DNA from: Aureobasidium sp. EXF-3400
Taxonomy: Eukaryota; Ascomycota; Dothideomycetes; Dothideales; Saccotheciaceae
Direction of reading: 5' to 3'
Length of the DNA: 49,028 bases
NCBI GenBank assembly: GCA_024195585.1
Contig: SWBL01000364.1
Span: 1-49,028, forward strand
In this document: piece after piece, positions 20,180 to 31,100 of the stretch
How positions within the stretch are numbered: the first letter of the stretch is position 1
How the letters are laid out: each line of letters opens with the position of its first letter
The notes under the pieces: model-generated
What the model was told of the DNA's origin: nothing
The model's database searches: none
The model's input: only the letters and a program-made list of their open reading frames with translations
Program-made: the position numbers and the translations under genes

Positions 20180-20709
20180 CCGACGGACAACAGCCTGTGC
20201 GCCTACACGTTCTCATGTCCTCGCGCTCGACACCACTTCCCCAAGAAGACTTGGCATACTTGCAGTCCAAAGGCATATTCTCCATCCGAAAGCCGAGACG
20301 TGCAGGGCTCTGCTCTTGGCCTACGTCCGTCATGTCCATCCCATCATGCCGGTGATTGATAGCAAAGTGATCTCTTCGCTATATACTGCTGGCCAGCCGA
20401 TCGGTCGGAACTTGCTGTTGCAATGGAGTGTGTTCTTCGCGGCGATGTCTGTAGGTTAATCTTTTGCATCTGTGAAGGCAATATCGCATGGCTGATATCG
20501 CACATGTGTAGTTCGCTGAAGAAAGTGTGTGGGTTGACGAGAAGTATGCTTCTCGCGATGATATGCGGAATGCGTTGTACCCTTGCGCCAAAGTAAGCCG
20601 ACTTGACATCTTTGGAGCTCTTCCCTTCCCAGATTGCGGACCAGAGCACTTGGTGCAAATGAGAAGGGTTGACAAAGCTGACTGGTATGGAAGTGTATGT
20701 ACGATATAA
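20180..20709 (+). pseudogene. Fragment of a fungal transcription factor (MHR domain)
   Basis: The sequence encodes part of the fungal-specific regulatory (middle homology) domain of Zn2Cys6 factors: LAYLQSKGIFSI, then LLLAYVRHVHPIMPVID and LLQWSVFFAAMS, followed after an intact intron (20451-20511, donor GTAGGT) by FAEESVWVDEKYASRDDMRN. It resembles cutinase-type regulators. A one-base loss near 20290 shifts the frame between the first two blocks. The zinc cluster and most of the C-terminal half are missing, and the last frame closes at about 20709. It may have been the regulator of the adjacent metabolic genes (inference). Confidence 0.7.
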
Positions 20710-21112
20710 GTGGCGAGACAGATCGCACCATCCTCCTACAATCCGCCCTTCTTCTCCAATTTTTTCTCTCTTCTTCAGGCCTCCCGTTTACTGGTGACTA
20801 CCTGAGATGATCAAACATCACGTATATATGAACATTTGGGTATGATGGTGACAATGCATTCGAATACTTGAAAGTGACCGGAGACGATGTGCTCATAGTA
20901 AAGAAATAGAAAAAAGTGAGAAAAACAAGAGGATCGCAAAAGGGATATACCGGGTAAATGAGATTTCTGGGACCTGCATAAGCGCCTTAGTACGGCTGTG
21001 TGACCTTCGTAGGCGCTGTGTGAGATCCATCCCAGCCCATTCGATGGGATTCATATACACGCTCGATCCTTCTCTCGGACTTTGTAAGGCTCGGCTTCGC
21101 TCTGAAGCACGT
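20710..21112. other. Intergenic, 3' flanks
   Basis: Nothing conserved is seen. It holds the 3' flank of the mpaB-like gene and pyrimidine-rich DNA near 20740-20780. Confidence 0.45.
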
Positions 21113-22449
21113 CTACGTCTTGTGAAAAGGACAAGAGGAGAGACTGTTAGCCTCAATGACCTCAATCGACATGGTCATCTCCTCTAGCCCTTTACCTTGC
21201 TGTGGAGATGGCCCAATCGTGCTCAGATCATATCCCTGAGGACAATACCTGTCTCCTTTGGAACCTGCAGCTCTCCCACCCAAGGCTCGCATGAGGAGAG
21301 CTGCCGGATGCCATCGGGCGCGGATCGTCGGGCGCACGTACCATGGCTGGAAACCGTAGTGTGCGAAGCTGTACAGCCCGCTGGCTGGATTGGTCTGCTG
21401 GCTGACGAGCTTCACTGCAAACATTGTAGGTCGTGGCAATGTCAGGTGTCGAAGGATCAATTTTCGCAGGTTGCCCAATAAGCGTAGGATACCAACAAGA
21501 AAATTCCCTGGTGCTTCAATACTATAATGATACAAGTCAGTTCTAAGGTCTGTGATTTGCTCGAACCAGTACATACCCAAGACTGGCCCTCATGGTCTCG
21601 TCGAGCTCGTATCCAATCACCTTCCTCAGGAAGACACAAACCGCCTTCGGTAAAGCCGAGGCGGCAGAGTCAACATACACCCTCACGTACTGGTCGTTCG
21701 TTGATGTCGGTACCGCCACTTCGCTCTCGTACTGAATCGTCCAGCCAGCAAGCTCTTGCGCAAAGTGCATGCCATCACGCCAACCCGCCTGGCTAGACGG
21801 TAAAGCCTCGAACGGTATTCCCATGTCCTCGCCGAGATCCTTGTGAAATACCCCAAGGGCACAGAGCTCCACAGTCGTCAGCTGACGCCACTCTTGTTGA
21901 TTGACAATGCGAGTTGCCTCGTAAAGACCAGAGCCTAGAGTGTGTAGCATGTCCGCGTCCAGGATCTTATTTGCTTTACGGTATCTGGAGTGCAGATAAT
22001 TCATGCGAGCGACTGCCTGCTGATATCGGAGGGACTCTCGTGGGTGGCTATGCGACTCCCTCAGCAGAATTTCCGTATCGACTGCGCGTTTGCCAGCGTT
22101 TTTGCGGTTGTTCTGTCCCGTGACCGCGAACAATCTCGACATTGATGGAATACCGCCAGCCTGGTATCGTTAGCTAGGTGATCACACGGATATGAGTTCA
22201 TTCATTGCTTACTTTTAACAGTGCTACCGTCCGCGCTTTCTTGAAAGCATGAGGGAACTCTAATTCTTGGAGATTGGTCATGATACGGTGTGCTTCTGCT
22301 GTAGTCATCGTGCTTAGGGGCCTGTCTTTCCCGAAACTCGACAACATGGCTTCGCTGCGTTTGTAGCGCATATACCGAACCAGTCCCAGATACAACCAGC
22401 ACCAGGTCACTACCAGAGTGCCGATCGCGTAGGGAGGGTGAATTTCCAT
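21113..22449 (-). CDS. mpaB-like ER-bound oxygenase (DUF2236 family)
   Basis: Three exons on the minus strand, 22449-22213, 22160-21577 and 21521-21113, joined by 52- and 55-bp introns with GTAAGC and GTATGT donors; total 409 residues in phase. The N-terminus has one membrane helix (IGTLVVTWCWLYLGLVRY) followed by basic residues, as in ER-anchored mpaB' of the mycophenolic acid pathway. Family hallmarks follow: LQELEFPHAFKKART, AVTGQ, ARMNYLHSRYRKANKI, EWRQLTTVELCALGVFHKDLG, and a C-terminal CPF. The family (related to rubber oxygenase, Lcp) carries out oxidative cleavage of isoprenoid chains in known cases; other members are uncharacterised. All exons are intact, which stands out among the surrounding relics. 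Its substrate cannot be inferred. Confidence 0.85.
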
Positions 22450-22852
22450 CGCCGCTAGAGAGCAATCTGAGTTCGTGACTGGAAGAGAGTTGGGTGACGA
22501 AAGTTTGGCGAGAAACGACTTAGAAGCGGGAACCTCGAGTATTTAACTGTGCTCAGCCACCCCTCAAATTTTTGATTGCGTTGCATGTCGGGATTCTGCT
22601 GTATAGCTCCTCGCTTGAACACAGCCATAGGATGCGGAGTATTACACAGAACGCAAGATTTCTCGGCCGTACTATGCGGGTGGCGGGCCGCAGTTGGAAA
22701 GCAACGCACAGGCGCCTTGGAATGTAGGATCATGCACACATCTGACCAACTTAGAGGAACGCATAATAAACCATGCCATTTCAGTGCTCTATCAGAATGT
22801 ATTCATTAGACGCAATGTTGCAATCCTGTAGTGGCATTCGTCCGTCGCGATA
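22450..22852. other. Intergenic, promoter side of the mpaB-like gene
   Basis: No supported gene. The stretch provides the upstream region of the minus-strand oxygenase and the 3' end of the next relic. Confidence 0.45.
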
Positions 22853-23205
22853 TCAGATCAATGAGATACCTGTGAATGCCCTGTGCTCGTCGTTGAACAG
22901 CATAGTCTTTGATCCTGAGCTTCTGTTTAGAGAGTAGACACTGCCTCTAAGGTCGGTTATGAGTATCTTAGCACAGCCTGGTACCAGCTTCAGACCAATA
23001 GTCTCGTGGAAGTTTCTAGCAACGATTTCGCGGCCATGCGCATCCTAAACCGAGGCGCGGTCACCACGCTCGCAAGCCTTACCTTATTGAGCGAGTTGCC
23101 GAAAGGAAGCTCGCCACAGTTAGTCCAAAACAACTCTCGGGACCGATCATTGTATTCCAGATCCACAGGTTTCGGCAGCTTGTGTAGCAAGCACTGAATG
23201 CTCGC
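22853..23205 (-). pseudogene. Relic of a YWTD/SMP-30-like beta-propeller protein
   Basis: Read on the minus strand, LHKLPKPVDLEYNDRS with FWTNCGELPFGNSLNKV is a propeller blade of the YWTD type. After a frame change near 23025 a second blade is recognisable (HETIGLKLVPGCAKILITDL, then GSVYSLN). The frame ends in TGA at 22853-22855, and no N-terminal blades are found upstream. Complete relatives have several such blades in about 330 residues; only two remain, so this is a truncated, frameshifted fragment. Intact family members are often oxidoreductase- or lactonase-like. Confidence 0.65.
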
Positions 23206-23717
23206 GACATCGATTAAATACTAATCAACAGGAGAGAAGTGCATGGATAAGACTGTTCTAATTTGGTATAATATCTCAAGAGTCTCCTACCCATCTTCAA
23301 CCGTCACTTCGATGGGTCTTGCGTTTGGCAGAGGATGAGAATATAGGCGAGGAGACTTGCAATTAATCGTGGATCAAAGGTCCACTGACAATAGTTCCAA
23401 CTTCAACTTGCATCTTCTGTTGCGGCACTCAAAAGCTTCCTCTATTTGGGTAGTGATAGAAGGAGAATAAACAGATGCACCTTCACTCAGACTCCTCAAG
23501 TCAGCTTTCCCCCTCAAACAAGCGTACTCTCAATGATCCATCAACGATTGAACTCATGAACGTGCTTACAGCTTGGAGGTCAACCCTTCTTGAGGTGTGC
23601 TTCTTTGACCAGCAAGTCAAGTAGCATTTTACACTTCACAGCATAACTGCAAAGATGATCTTTTGCCTTTCCAGGGAGGGAGCTGGATCGGACTCAGCGC
23701 CAAGAGCTCCATGCACT
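23206..23717. other. Intergenic, no gene seen
   Basis: No conserved frame or repeat is visible. Part may be the eroded 5' end of the propeller relic. Confidence 0.4.
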
Positions 23718-24465
23718 TCAACACATGTCTCTGGTGACTGTAACGTTCTTCAAAGCAGCCGCCAGACTTTCTTCGACCTGTGATATGTCTTCAAGAATCC
23801 GAGCTGTGACGGCTTTGAGTATCAAGATGCTGTCTTGAGGTTTGATCAGAGAGCTTCCGAAGCCGTAGTGCTTTTCAGAGAGGATGCCGTGCAGGTGATC
23901 CACCTTGACTGTGATGTTCGTAGTGATCATCTGTGGTGTTCGTAGTGATCATGTCTCTGAACAGAATGATGACTGTTTCAGCTACACTCAGACTTTCAAT
24001 ACAATGCTGTAGTCCATCGCGAAGGGTCGTGGACGTCGTGGAATCGTCCTTGTCTACATGCTCCATACGAGGATGGTCCAGCTCTTTGGCTGAAAAGATA
24101 GCACAGTCGAGCGCGGCGTTTGTGACGTTGACGGTAACTTGCGTGGAGCTTGTAGCTCCTCTGGCCATAGACGGTCGAATTTCCGAGAGCAACAGAGAGA
24201 CTGTTAAATTTTGATACACGGAGATGAGCTTTAGGTCGAAAGACCGTTCCGAAATGACACTTTCTAGCATTGACCAGCCTTCCATATGCTCAAAGGCACT
24301 GATGTTAGAGCGAAAGTCGGGTTGCACAGCACGTTTGCGTATAATTTGTTTGTTCCAACGGTCGTTCCAGCGTTCAAGAGCTCGGGAGCCTGGAAGTGAT
24401 ACAAAATTGAGGACCAATACCAGAAGCAGGATGGCTGTGCAGTTGTTCAGGATGAACGTGAGCAT
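23718..24465 (-). pseudogene. Unknown membrane-anchored or secreted ORF split by a 22-bp duplication
   Basis: ATG 24465 starts a frame with a strongly hydrophobic segment (residues about 3-25, LLLVLVLNFVSLPG), a signal peptide or anchor, and several N-glycosylation sequons (NLT, NVT, NTT). The frame closes at 23875 (196 residues). A second frame (to 23718, ending VTRDMC) picks up exactly at a perfectly placed 22-bp tandem duplication (23909-23930 and 23931-23952, one mismatch). Counting one copy only, the coding length is 726 bases, or 241 residues, in one frame. A TATA-like sequence at about 24542-24555 lies some 85 bases upstream. I know no family for it. The truncated product may still be made. 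Confidence 0.5.
23909..23952. repeat. 22-bp tandem duplication
   Basis: Two adjacent 22-base copies differing at one position (23914 versus 23936). Since 22 is not a multiple of three, the second copy shifts the reading frame of the overlapping minus-strand gene. This looks like a replication-slippage event. Confidence 0.9.
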
Positions 24466-25038
24466 GATTGGAAAACGGTGGCAGAGATTCGTCCGAAGCT
24501 CTAAGGTTGACTAAGGTCGTGTCGGCAATGGTTGTATTCAGGTTATATATTATTCAGCACTTGTACGCTCTACCATGAAGTTCCTGTTACTTCTTTGTTG
24601 ATTTTCAATTAGTTGAAACCAAGGGAAGATATCAGCATGAGGCTACAAGATCTTCCCATGACATTTGGGATACACCAAACACAGCCATCGTTACATATTG
24701 GCAATGTGTGTGATTGCATAGCAGACAACAAGTCTTGTCGCGGCATCACGAAAAGAGATGGAAAGCTTCCGACGCTCATGGACTGTATATTCACAGGCGC
24801 GACAATTTCCCCTGAGCTTGCTCTTGCTGATCGAAAGGTCGAAGAGAGGAAGTCGCGAAGACCACGGTCAAGCCTGTCGCAAACACGCCAAGACATGACG
24901 CTCTCGGACCCACCTTTTATCGCCGACCTCTCCGACTCGCGTCCGCCATCTTTCAATTCATTGTTTCCATCTTTGATTGTTGCGAGACCATCTGAGAATT
25001 GATGGTCAGCTGCCCTCATCAATATTCAATCAGTTCAT
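24466..25038. other. Intergenic, divergent upstream region
   Basis: The region separates the minus-strand ORF (start 24465) from the Zn2Cys6 gene (start 25039). A TATA-like stretch (TATATAACC on the minus strand, about 24542-24555) serves the former. Overlapping open stretches on both strands at 24609-25022 lack any conserved motif. Confidence 0.5.
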
Positions 25039-27384
25039 ATGTCTGGAGGTGAGGCTCCTCGCTCCTTTCTGCAGAAAGCCGTCAGTCTATTGTAGCAAGC
25101 GCGACACGGTGAGTTCTGAAACTGACGGCTTTCGCAGTGTGAGTATTGTCGACTGAGGAAGATCAAATGTGACAAGCAGATTCCCTGTGCAAGTTGTCAG
25201 ACACTTGGTATTGCTTGTCAAGCTGCAGCTGCTCGAGCTGCAGAGCACAGGCCTCGTATTGTTGTGACTAGCCAGTATGAAAGACAGATTGCTCTTATTC
25301 AGGAACGACTGCAAGGTATTGAGAGCAGTCTGAAACAAATATCGCAAAATTCTGCTGCCTCGACTCCTCGACCTGCATCGTACAAGGCAGAAGTTGTCAA
25401 TGGATCTACTCAGTCGGATAAATCCATCTCAATCTATGAAGGAGAATCATCATTCGGCAATCAGACAATACAAGCAGGTCAGCTTGCCGATGTCACAGCA
25501 ACAGCAGTCGTTGGCACAGCATCGAATGAGTTGTCAAGTGCTCTGTCACTATTGAAAGATAGCTTGAAGCGTCATGAAGCTCTATCGCGAACCCATGAGA
25601 CGCACCTCAGCACAAGAGTCAAGCTCGACCTCATGAGCCAAGACGAGCTTCCCCCTGCTCCGCTCGTCATCGCCCTTATAAACAGAGCAAAAGGTAAACT
25701 ATCAATGAACACACTCAGAAGACGATTCGCTTAGCCAAATGACACAGCAAATCCATCACTATCATTGGTCGCATTCTCGTACAAAGGCGTCACACAATTC
25801 GAATCACTCTGCCAGAAGGTCTATTTTCCACTCGAACCACCACCAGCAGGTTCAATGACATTCTTCTATGGCTTTCTTTACTTCGTAATCCGAGACTATT
25901 GGGCTCAGCAGGACCCTGCACTCCGCGAACACGACGCACAAGCAATAATCGACCTTTGCGAGACGAGATTTTGTGCCGGACTCGAAAAGTTCGAAACACT
26001 TACCATTCCTGTGTTGCCAAACATCCAAGCTCTTCTCATAGGTGTAAGCTTCCCTCCCCACCGATATAACTCTCACCCCTTACCAATATTTCTCACAGGC
26101 CATCAAAGCGCAAGAAGAATGCAAACTCTCCTTATCCTGGACCTTCCTCTCCGCAGCAGCAACCCAATGCCACACCCTCGGTTTCCACCGCAAATCCACC
26201 CTCTCCCACGAACCCCGCGACACCGCAGACATCAAACGCCACCTCTTCTGGCAACTATACATGCTGGATAAAAACCTATCTCTAAACCTAGGCCGCGGCT
26301 CCAATTTCAACGATTCGGATATCGATGCCGAGTTTTTTACTCCGTCGACGCATCCGCAGCAGAGACCTTGGGATTTGATGTCTTTGGATACGATTTTGTT
26401 TGCGAGATTGCAAGGGCAGGTTTATGAGAGGTTGTATTCTGCTTCTGCGATCGAGGCCGGGGTGGATGAGCGGGCGGTGGCTATTGAGGAGTTGTCTTCG
26501 AGGGTCAACGGTCTTAGAAATCAACTCTTATCCGTAAGTTTTGTTTCTCCTACTTCGGTCCTCACAACACGAATCAACTGACGTTTTGAAAATTTCCACA
26601 GATCGATTTTACAGGTGCATACTATCAAGAGCGATTGATAGGAATGGCTCATTCGGCCGATTTCGTCTGTTATTCCGTACTGACCGTAATCCACCGCGCG
26701 CAATCTCTCACCACCACCGCAACCGAAATCAGTCCGAAATGCTATGAAGCTGCTAGATTGGGGTTAGAAAACCACTTGAAGTGTTTTGCGCAATTCCGGA
26801 ACCGCAGTGTGCCTCAGCAAGCGGAATATGTGAATTGGTGAGTTTGTGATGTGCTTTTGCTAAGCTACCCTGGAATGGGAGGCATAGGTGCAGTGGCGAT
26901 TGGAATGATGATTGCTAATATGAGGAACAGGATTTTGTTATATCCATCCTTCACGCCTTTTACAGTCATTTTCATCCACGCCATCGCCACATCCGCACCT
27001 TCCGAATTACAATTACTCCAAGAAACCGTAGCGGCCTTGGATCACGTAAAAGCTTTATCGCCAGCAGCACGTCGTTTACATGACGTATGTGCAGCATTCA
27101 CCCAAGTCGCCGCCGCATTCATAAACTCGCAAAGAACACTTAATGGATGGCATAGGAGGGGTGATGGGACGTTATCACTGCCTTCTGCGGAGACTGGAGT
27201 TACTGGTGTGGAAGGGTTTGAGGGTATGGAGGGGATGATGAGGCAGCAGGGGCAAGATCAAGATGCTCTGAGTGCGTTTTTGTGCAGTCTTGCTGGTAAC
27301 AACAGGCCGTTGACGGATTTTTTGCATATGGATTTGTTGGATGCTGAGTTTAATATGCCGGAACTGTTTTCGGCTGGGGAGTGA
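25039..27384 (+). CDS. Zn2Cys6 transcription factor
   Basis: Six exons, 25039-25080, 25138-25693, 25748-26043, 26099-26533, 26602-26837 and 26931-27384, give 672 residues with all phases consistent. The zinc cluster starts right after intron 1 with exact spacing C-x2-C-x6-C-x5-C-x2-C-x6-C (CEYCRLRKIKCDKQIPCASC). A short coiled coil follows (YERQIALIQERLQGIESSLK). The fungal regulatory domain follows, with FESLCQKVYFPLEPP, ATQCHTLGFHRKSTL, DIKRHLFWQLYMLDKNLSLN and RGSNF. It is a nuclear DNA-binding regulator that should recognise CGG-type sites; the target pathway is unknown. Intron 1 uses a less usual GTCAGT donor, and the start depends on it. Downstream introns have standard donors (GTAAAC, GTAAGC, GTAAGT, GTGAGT). 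Confidence 0.85.
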
Positions 27385-28168
27385 TAGAAGAGCTAGAGTA
27401 GTAGATCTTTCGACTCACCATTTGCCACATCTGGTCATATCAGACACTTTCATTATTCTAGAAAGCCTCATCTCCGTGAAGAAAGAAGTAGAGTCTTTCA
27501 TAATCGAAGAAGATTGATATCTAGGAAGATGCGATGGATGAAAGAGTTTCAGTAACTTGACCTTCTCGAGTCTAGAGTCAATGGCGCGGTCCAGATTTCG
27601 AACATTCTGTTGTGTATTCTCGCAATCTTGAATACGATTCGGGTGATAGTTTCCATCATGCTGAAAAGTAATTTCTAGTCCTTGCATGCGAGATACTACA
27701 AGACGATAGAAGTGATGAAGGGGGCATGCTGGATATGATGATGACTCGGAGAAGATTGACGAACCAAGATTGTCGTGCAGGTCATGCGACAAAACTCCGA
27801 GAAAGGCAAGAGCAGCCGAGTCATGGTACTTGAACAGATGAATAGCATCCCAACAAAGGACCAAAGACATGGTTGATGGGTGCGAGCTGTGGGATACAGC
27901 CCCAACGAGCATGATATCGAGTCTGACAAGTTCTAGCAAACAAGAATGGTTGTTCCTAGTGGTCGGCGAGTCCGAGAAAGACAGAGGTGGTGCAGCGATA
28001 CCCCACAAAAGGTGGCCCGAGCGCAGATGGAGTGATTGGCTGGACTTGGCCTCGGAGATAAACCACGACCTTGACGGTTGCGACTTGCGACTTGCGACTT
28101 GCAGGCCTCGATCGTCGCAACATCTCAGTCTTCATGAAGCAGCCCATGTTGCTGGCAGGAACAATGTC
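27385..28168. other. Intergenic, with a doubtful minus-strand ORF at 27415-28008
   Basis: A 197-residue open frame on the minus strand begins at 28008 (first ATG-type start) and ends at 27415. It shows no domain or signal that I recognise, though its start only 160 bases from the MED13 start would fit a divergent gene. I keep it as a possibility only. The last 100 bases hold a TTGCGAC triple repeat in the MED13 promoter. Confidence 0.3.
28078..28101. repeat. Three tandem TTGCGAC units upstream of MED13
   Basis: Three contiguous copies of the 7-mer TTGCGAC plus a partial copy, ending about 70 bases before the MED13 start. It may be a short regulatory cluster or a slippage product. Confidence 0.7.
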
Positions 28169-31100
28169 ATGGACTTTCTCAAGTCGTGCTGGACCAATCT
28201 ACAGGCTGTAGTATGTTGATGTATACCACAAAAGAGGGGCAGGGGCGCTGACAGAGTGTCAACAGGAAGGCTATTCGCACATCGACTACCTCATCTACAG
28301 CCACCAGGACGCGACAGATGGCGACAAGGGACTCTGGGACGACCTCGAGCTGCGAAATGATCTTCTCCTCGGCTTGCGACAACGAAAGGTGCTGGTTCAG
28401 TCAGCTGTGGCGCAGAAGAAGGTCTGCGTCTTTGGAGGCTTCAAAGCAGCTGACGAATACATGAAAGAGGTGGGATGGAAGGGTGAGACTTTGTCTTGAG
28501 GACGTGTTAGTATTCTTGCTGACAGGGCGATATACAGTGCATCAACAAGGACGCCTCGAGGCCGCGCTCCTGACACGCGCCAACAACGATCCTAAGAACG
28601 TCATGCAGAACCAACACATCTTCACCATGTTTCTTGCTGCTGTAGAGGCTTCACTTTCAATCTCGCTCTCGACGCTATGTGGCGCAGTACGAGTTGGACA
28701 TCTGACCTGGATTATCCCGACCGAGGGCGACTACCAACTGCTGTCACTTCGCGCGCAAACGACCAGTCAAGGCACACTCGCTCTCCTACCTCACGCCTCC
28801 AACACGGGACTATCTACTGCTTCTGAAAAAGACGGTACAAACGTAATACTCGCTCCTTCGGGAACCCCTGCCACCATCGCATCGTCGCTTTCTGACCTCG
28901 CCTTGAACGACGACGCCCCTCCATACCAAGCCCGGAGAGAAGCGCGTATGCGTCTCAGTCGTAGAGCAAAAGACGATTCTTGGAAAGATAATGCGACTAT
29001 GAAATTACGCCAGTCGAGTCTGCCGCATGACGAATCTTGGTTACGCGTCAGTCTGCGATCATCCACCTCCTCCGAACAAGTCGCGTGTTTGTGGCCTGGC
29101 CCGCTGTGCTTGGAAATCCCTTCACGACAGTCTCCGCCTTCTATTCATGATACCGACAGTATGCAATGGTTCGACTCGAAGAACCCTTACGACGATCCCC
29201 TCAATACAGCCGAGTCTTGGTTTCTTGGCCAGGAAGAGCGTGCAGATTTGGAAAAGAAGACTTTACAGGCTGAAAAGGACAAGACTGCTGTTGCCAACAA
29301 TCCGCCGGACGAACCGATATCCGATCATCTGTCCGTCACCTCGCCTGTATATTCGCGTAGTATCCAGGATCAGATCAGTGTAAACGGCATATACCCGACC
29401 CCTCCTGATGCTGTGCCACCAATCATATGCGCAGACCCGTCGATACCTAGTGTCATTGTTTCCGACAATCCAATCGAAGCATTACCTGGACTGCCCGAGG
29501 ACAACCCAGACCAAGACCAAGACCAGGATATGAGAAGGAATAGCAACACTTCCGACGTTGACCTCGATACTGAACACTACCGTAATGGCAGCACTGATGA
29601 CTTGTTTAACGATGTTGACGAAGAAATGTTTGGTAATCCTGACGTGACTGATGCTGATTTTAGCTTCTTTGACAACCCTGGTGGTCTTCATGCGATGCCT
29701 GCCATGCCTGCAATTTCTGGACCTCCTGAGGATATGACGGACGTTCTACCGGACCCTACGCCAAAGCCGGAAGCCGACATGTACCATCCACCGCCTATAG
29801 ACTTAGAGCCCGAGGAAGACATATCAGAAGAACCTGTCAAAATTCAGGAGAAGCAGGATTCAGACATCAAGATCGAGGACTTGCCAGAGGAGATCGCTTC
29901 TACACCACCTCTCAGTCCACTCAAGATCAAGGAGAGACTTTTACCATCAGGCGAAGGGGAAGCAAACGTTATCGGACTGCGACGCGACAGCACATTTCTT
30001 CCGGTGGTCTTCAAGGGAGATGTCACCAACTTTGATGCCAAATATCGAACATTGGGCAAATTTGACAGCAAACTTACCAAGAAGACTGAAAACGCCAACC
30101 GGTCTAATAGTATCGCACTTCCGGAAAAGCCCTTTAGAACACGCATGGTCAAGCCTTTGTCTCAAAGAAGAGCCACTGTTGCTGTCACCAAGTTCACACC
30201 TCGAGATGACGATATTTCTTACCAAGACTCGGAGCTGGAGACCAGCCAGGAGTCGGACTCTGACTCTGATAGTATCTCTTCCGTCGAAGGAAGCCTTCGG
30301 TCTCTGGACATTAGGAAAAGAAAAAGAACCTCTGCCGATGAGGGTCCAACACCGAGACTGCTTGCTGAATCAGTCGTTGAGAGTGATGTAGAGAGTATTG
30401 TTTCCGATGCAACTGCAATGGTCGATCCTGGACCCATCATTGATCAACTGGTTGCTGCAAAAGAATCTGGAAACAGGATTACAGAACAACAGCACAAATT
30501 TTCTGATAACCTTTCCATGTGGAGGACACCCTCGAAGACACTGCCATCAAATCAGGATTTGAACATTTGGTCTGTCCTGGATTTTACAGCTGACGATCTG
30601 GTTGATATTGCTCAACTCGTCGCTGAGCAGAGTACATTTTCTAAGTCTTCATCGCTTGAGGGCTCGATAAACCCTACAGTCGGGTCGCCCGTGTATCATA
30701 CTGCTCAAGATGCTCTCAGACAAGTCTTTGAGAAGGCGCAAGATTGCGATTTTGCGAAAGTCGGCGCAATGGCTGCACACCACGCTGAACAAGCCATCGC
30801 AGCCGCTGCCAAGAGTCAACAGCGTCCCATACCTCGACGGCCTGGTACTGTCAATTCAGTAATCACCATACCTGCTCCAGCTGTTCATGTTCGTCGAGCA
30901 AACCAAGCATGGGAGTTACAGCCCACGGCTGTCAGCTTCTGGGAGACTCTCGGTCTTGAGCCCGCACATGGACCAAAGGATGTTGTAGCATTTGCACTCT
31001 ATCCTGATTCCGGCGTCGTGTGTGAAGCCGTCGCCGACTTCATGCATGATGTTAGACTGGCGTATGAGAACCGCAAGTTCGGGTTTCATCATGTCGGCGG

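Noticed and set aside
24609..25022. Overlapping open frames on both strands
   Set aside because: They lie in the upstream region of two real genes, show no conserved motif and mirror each other.
27415..28008. 197-residue minus-strand gene
   Set aside because: No motif, signal or splice structure supports it; kept only as a note in the intergenic entry.
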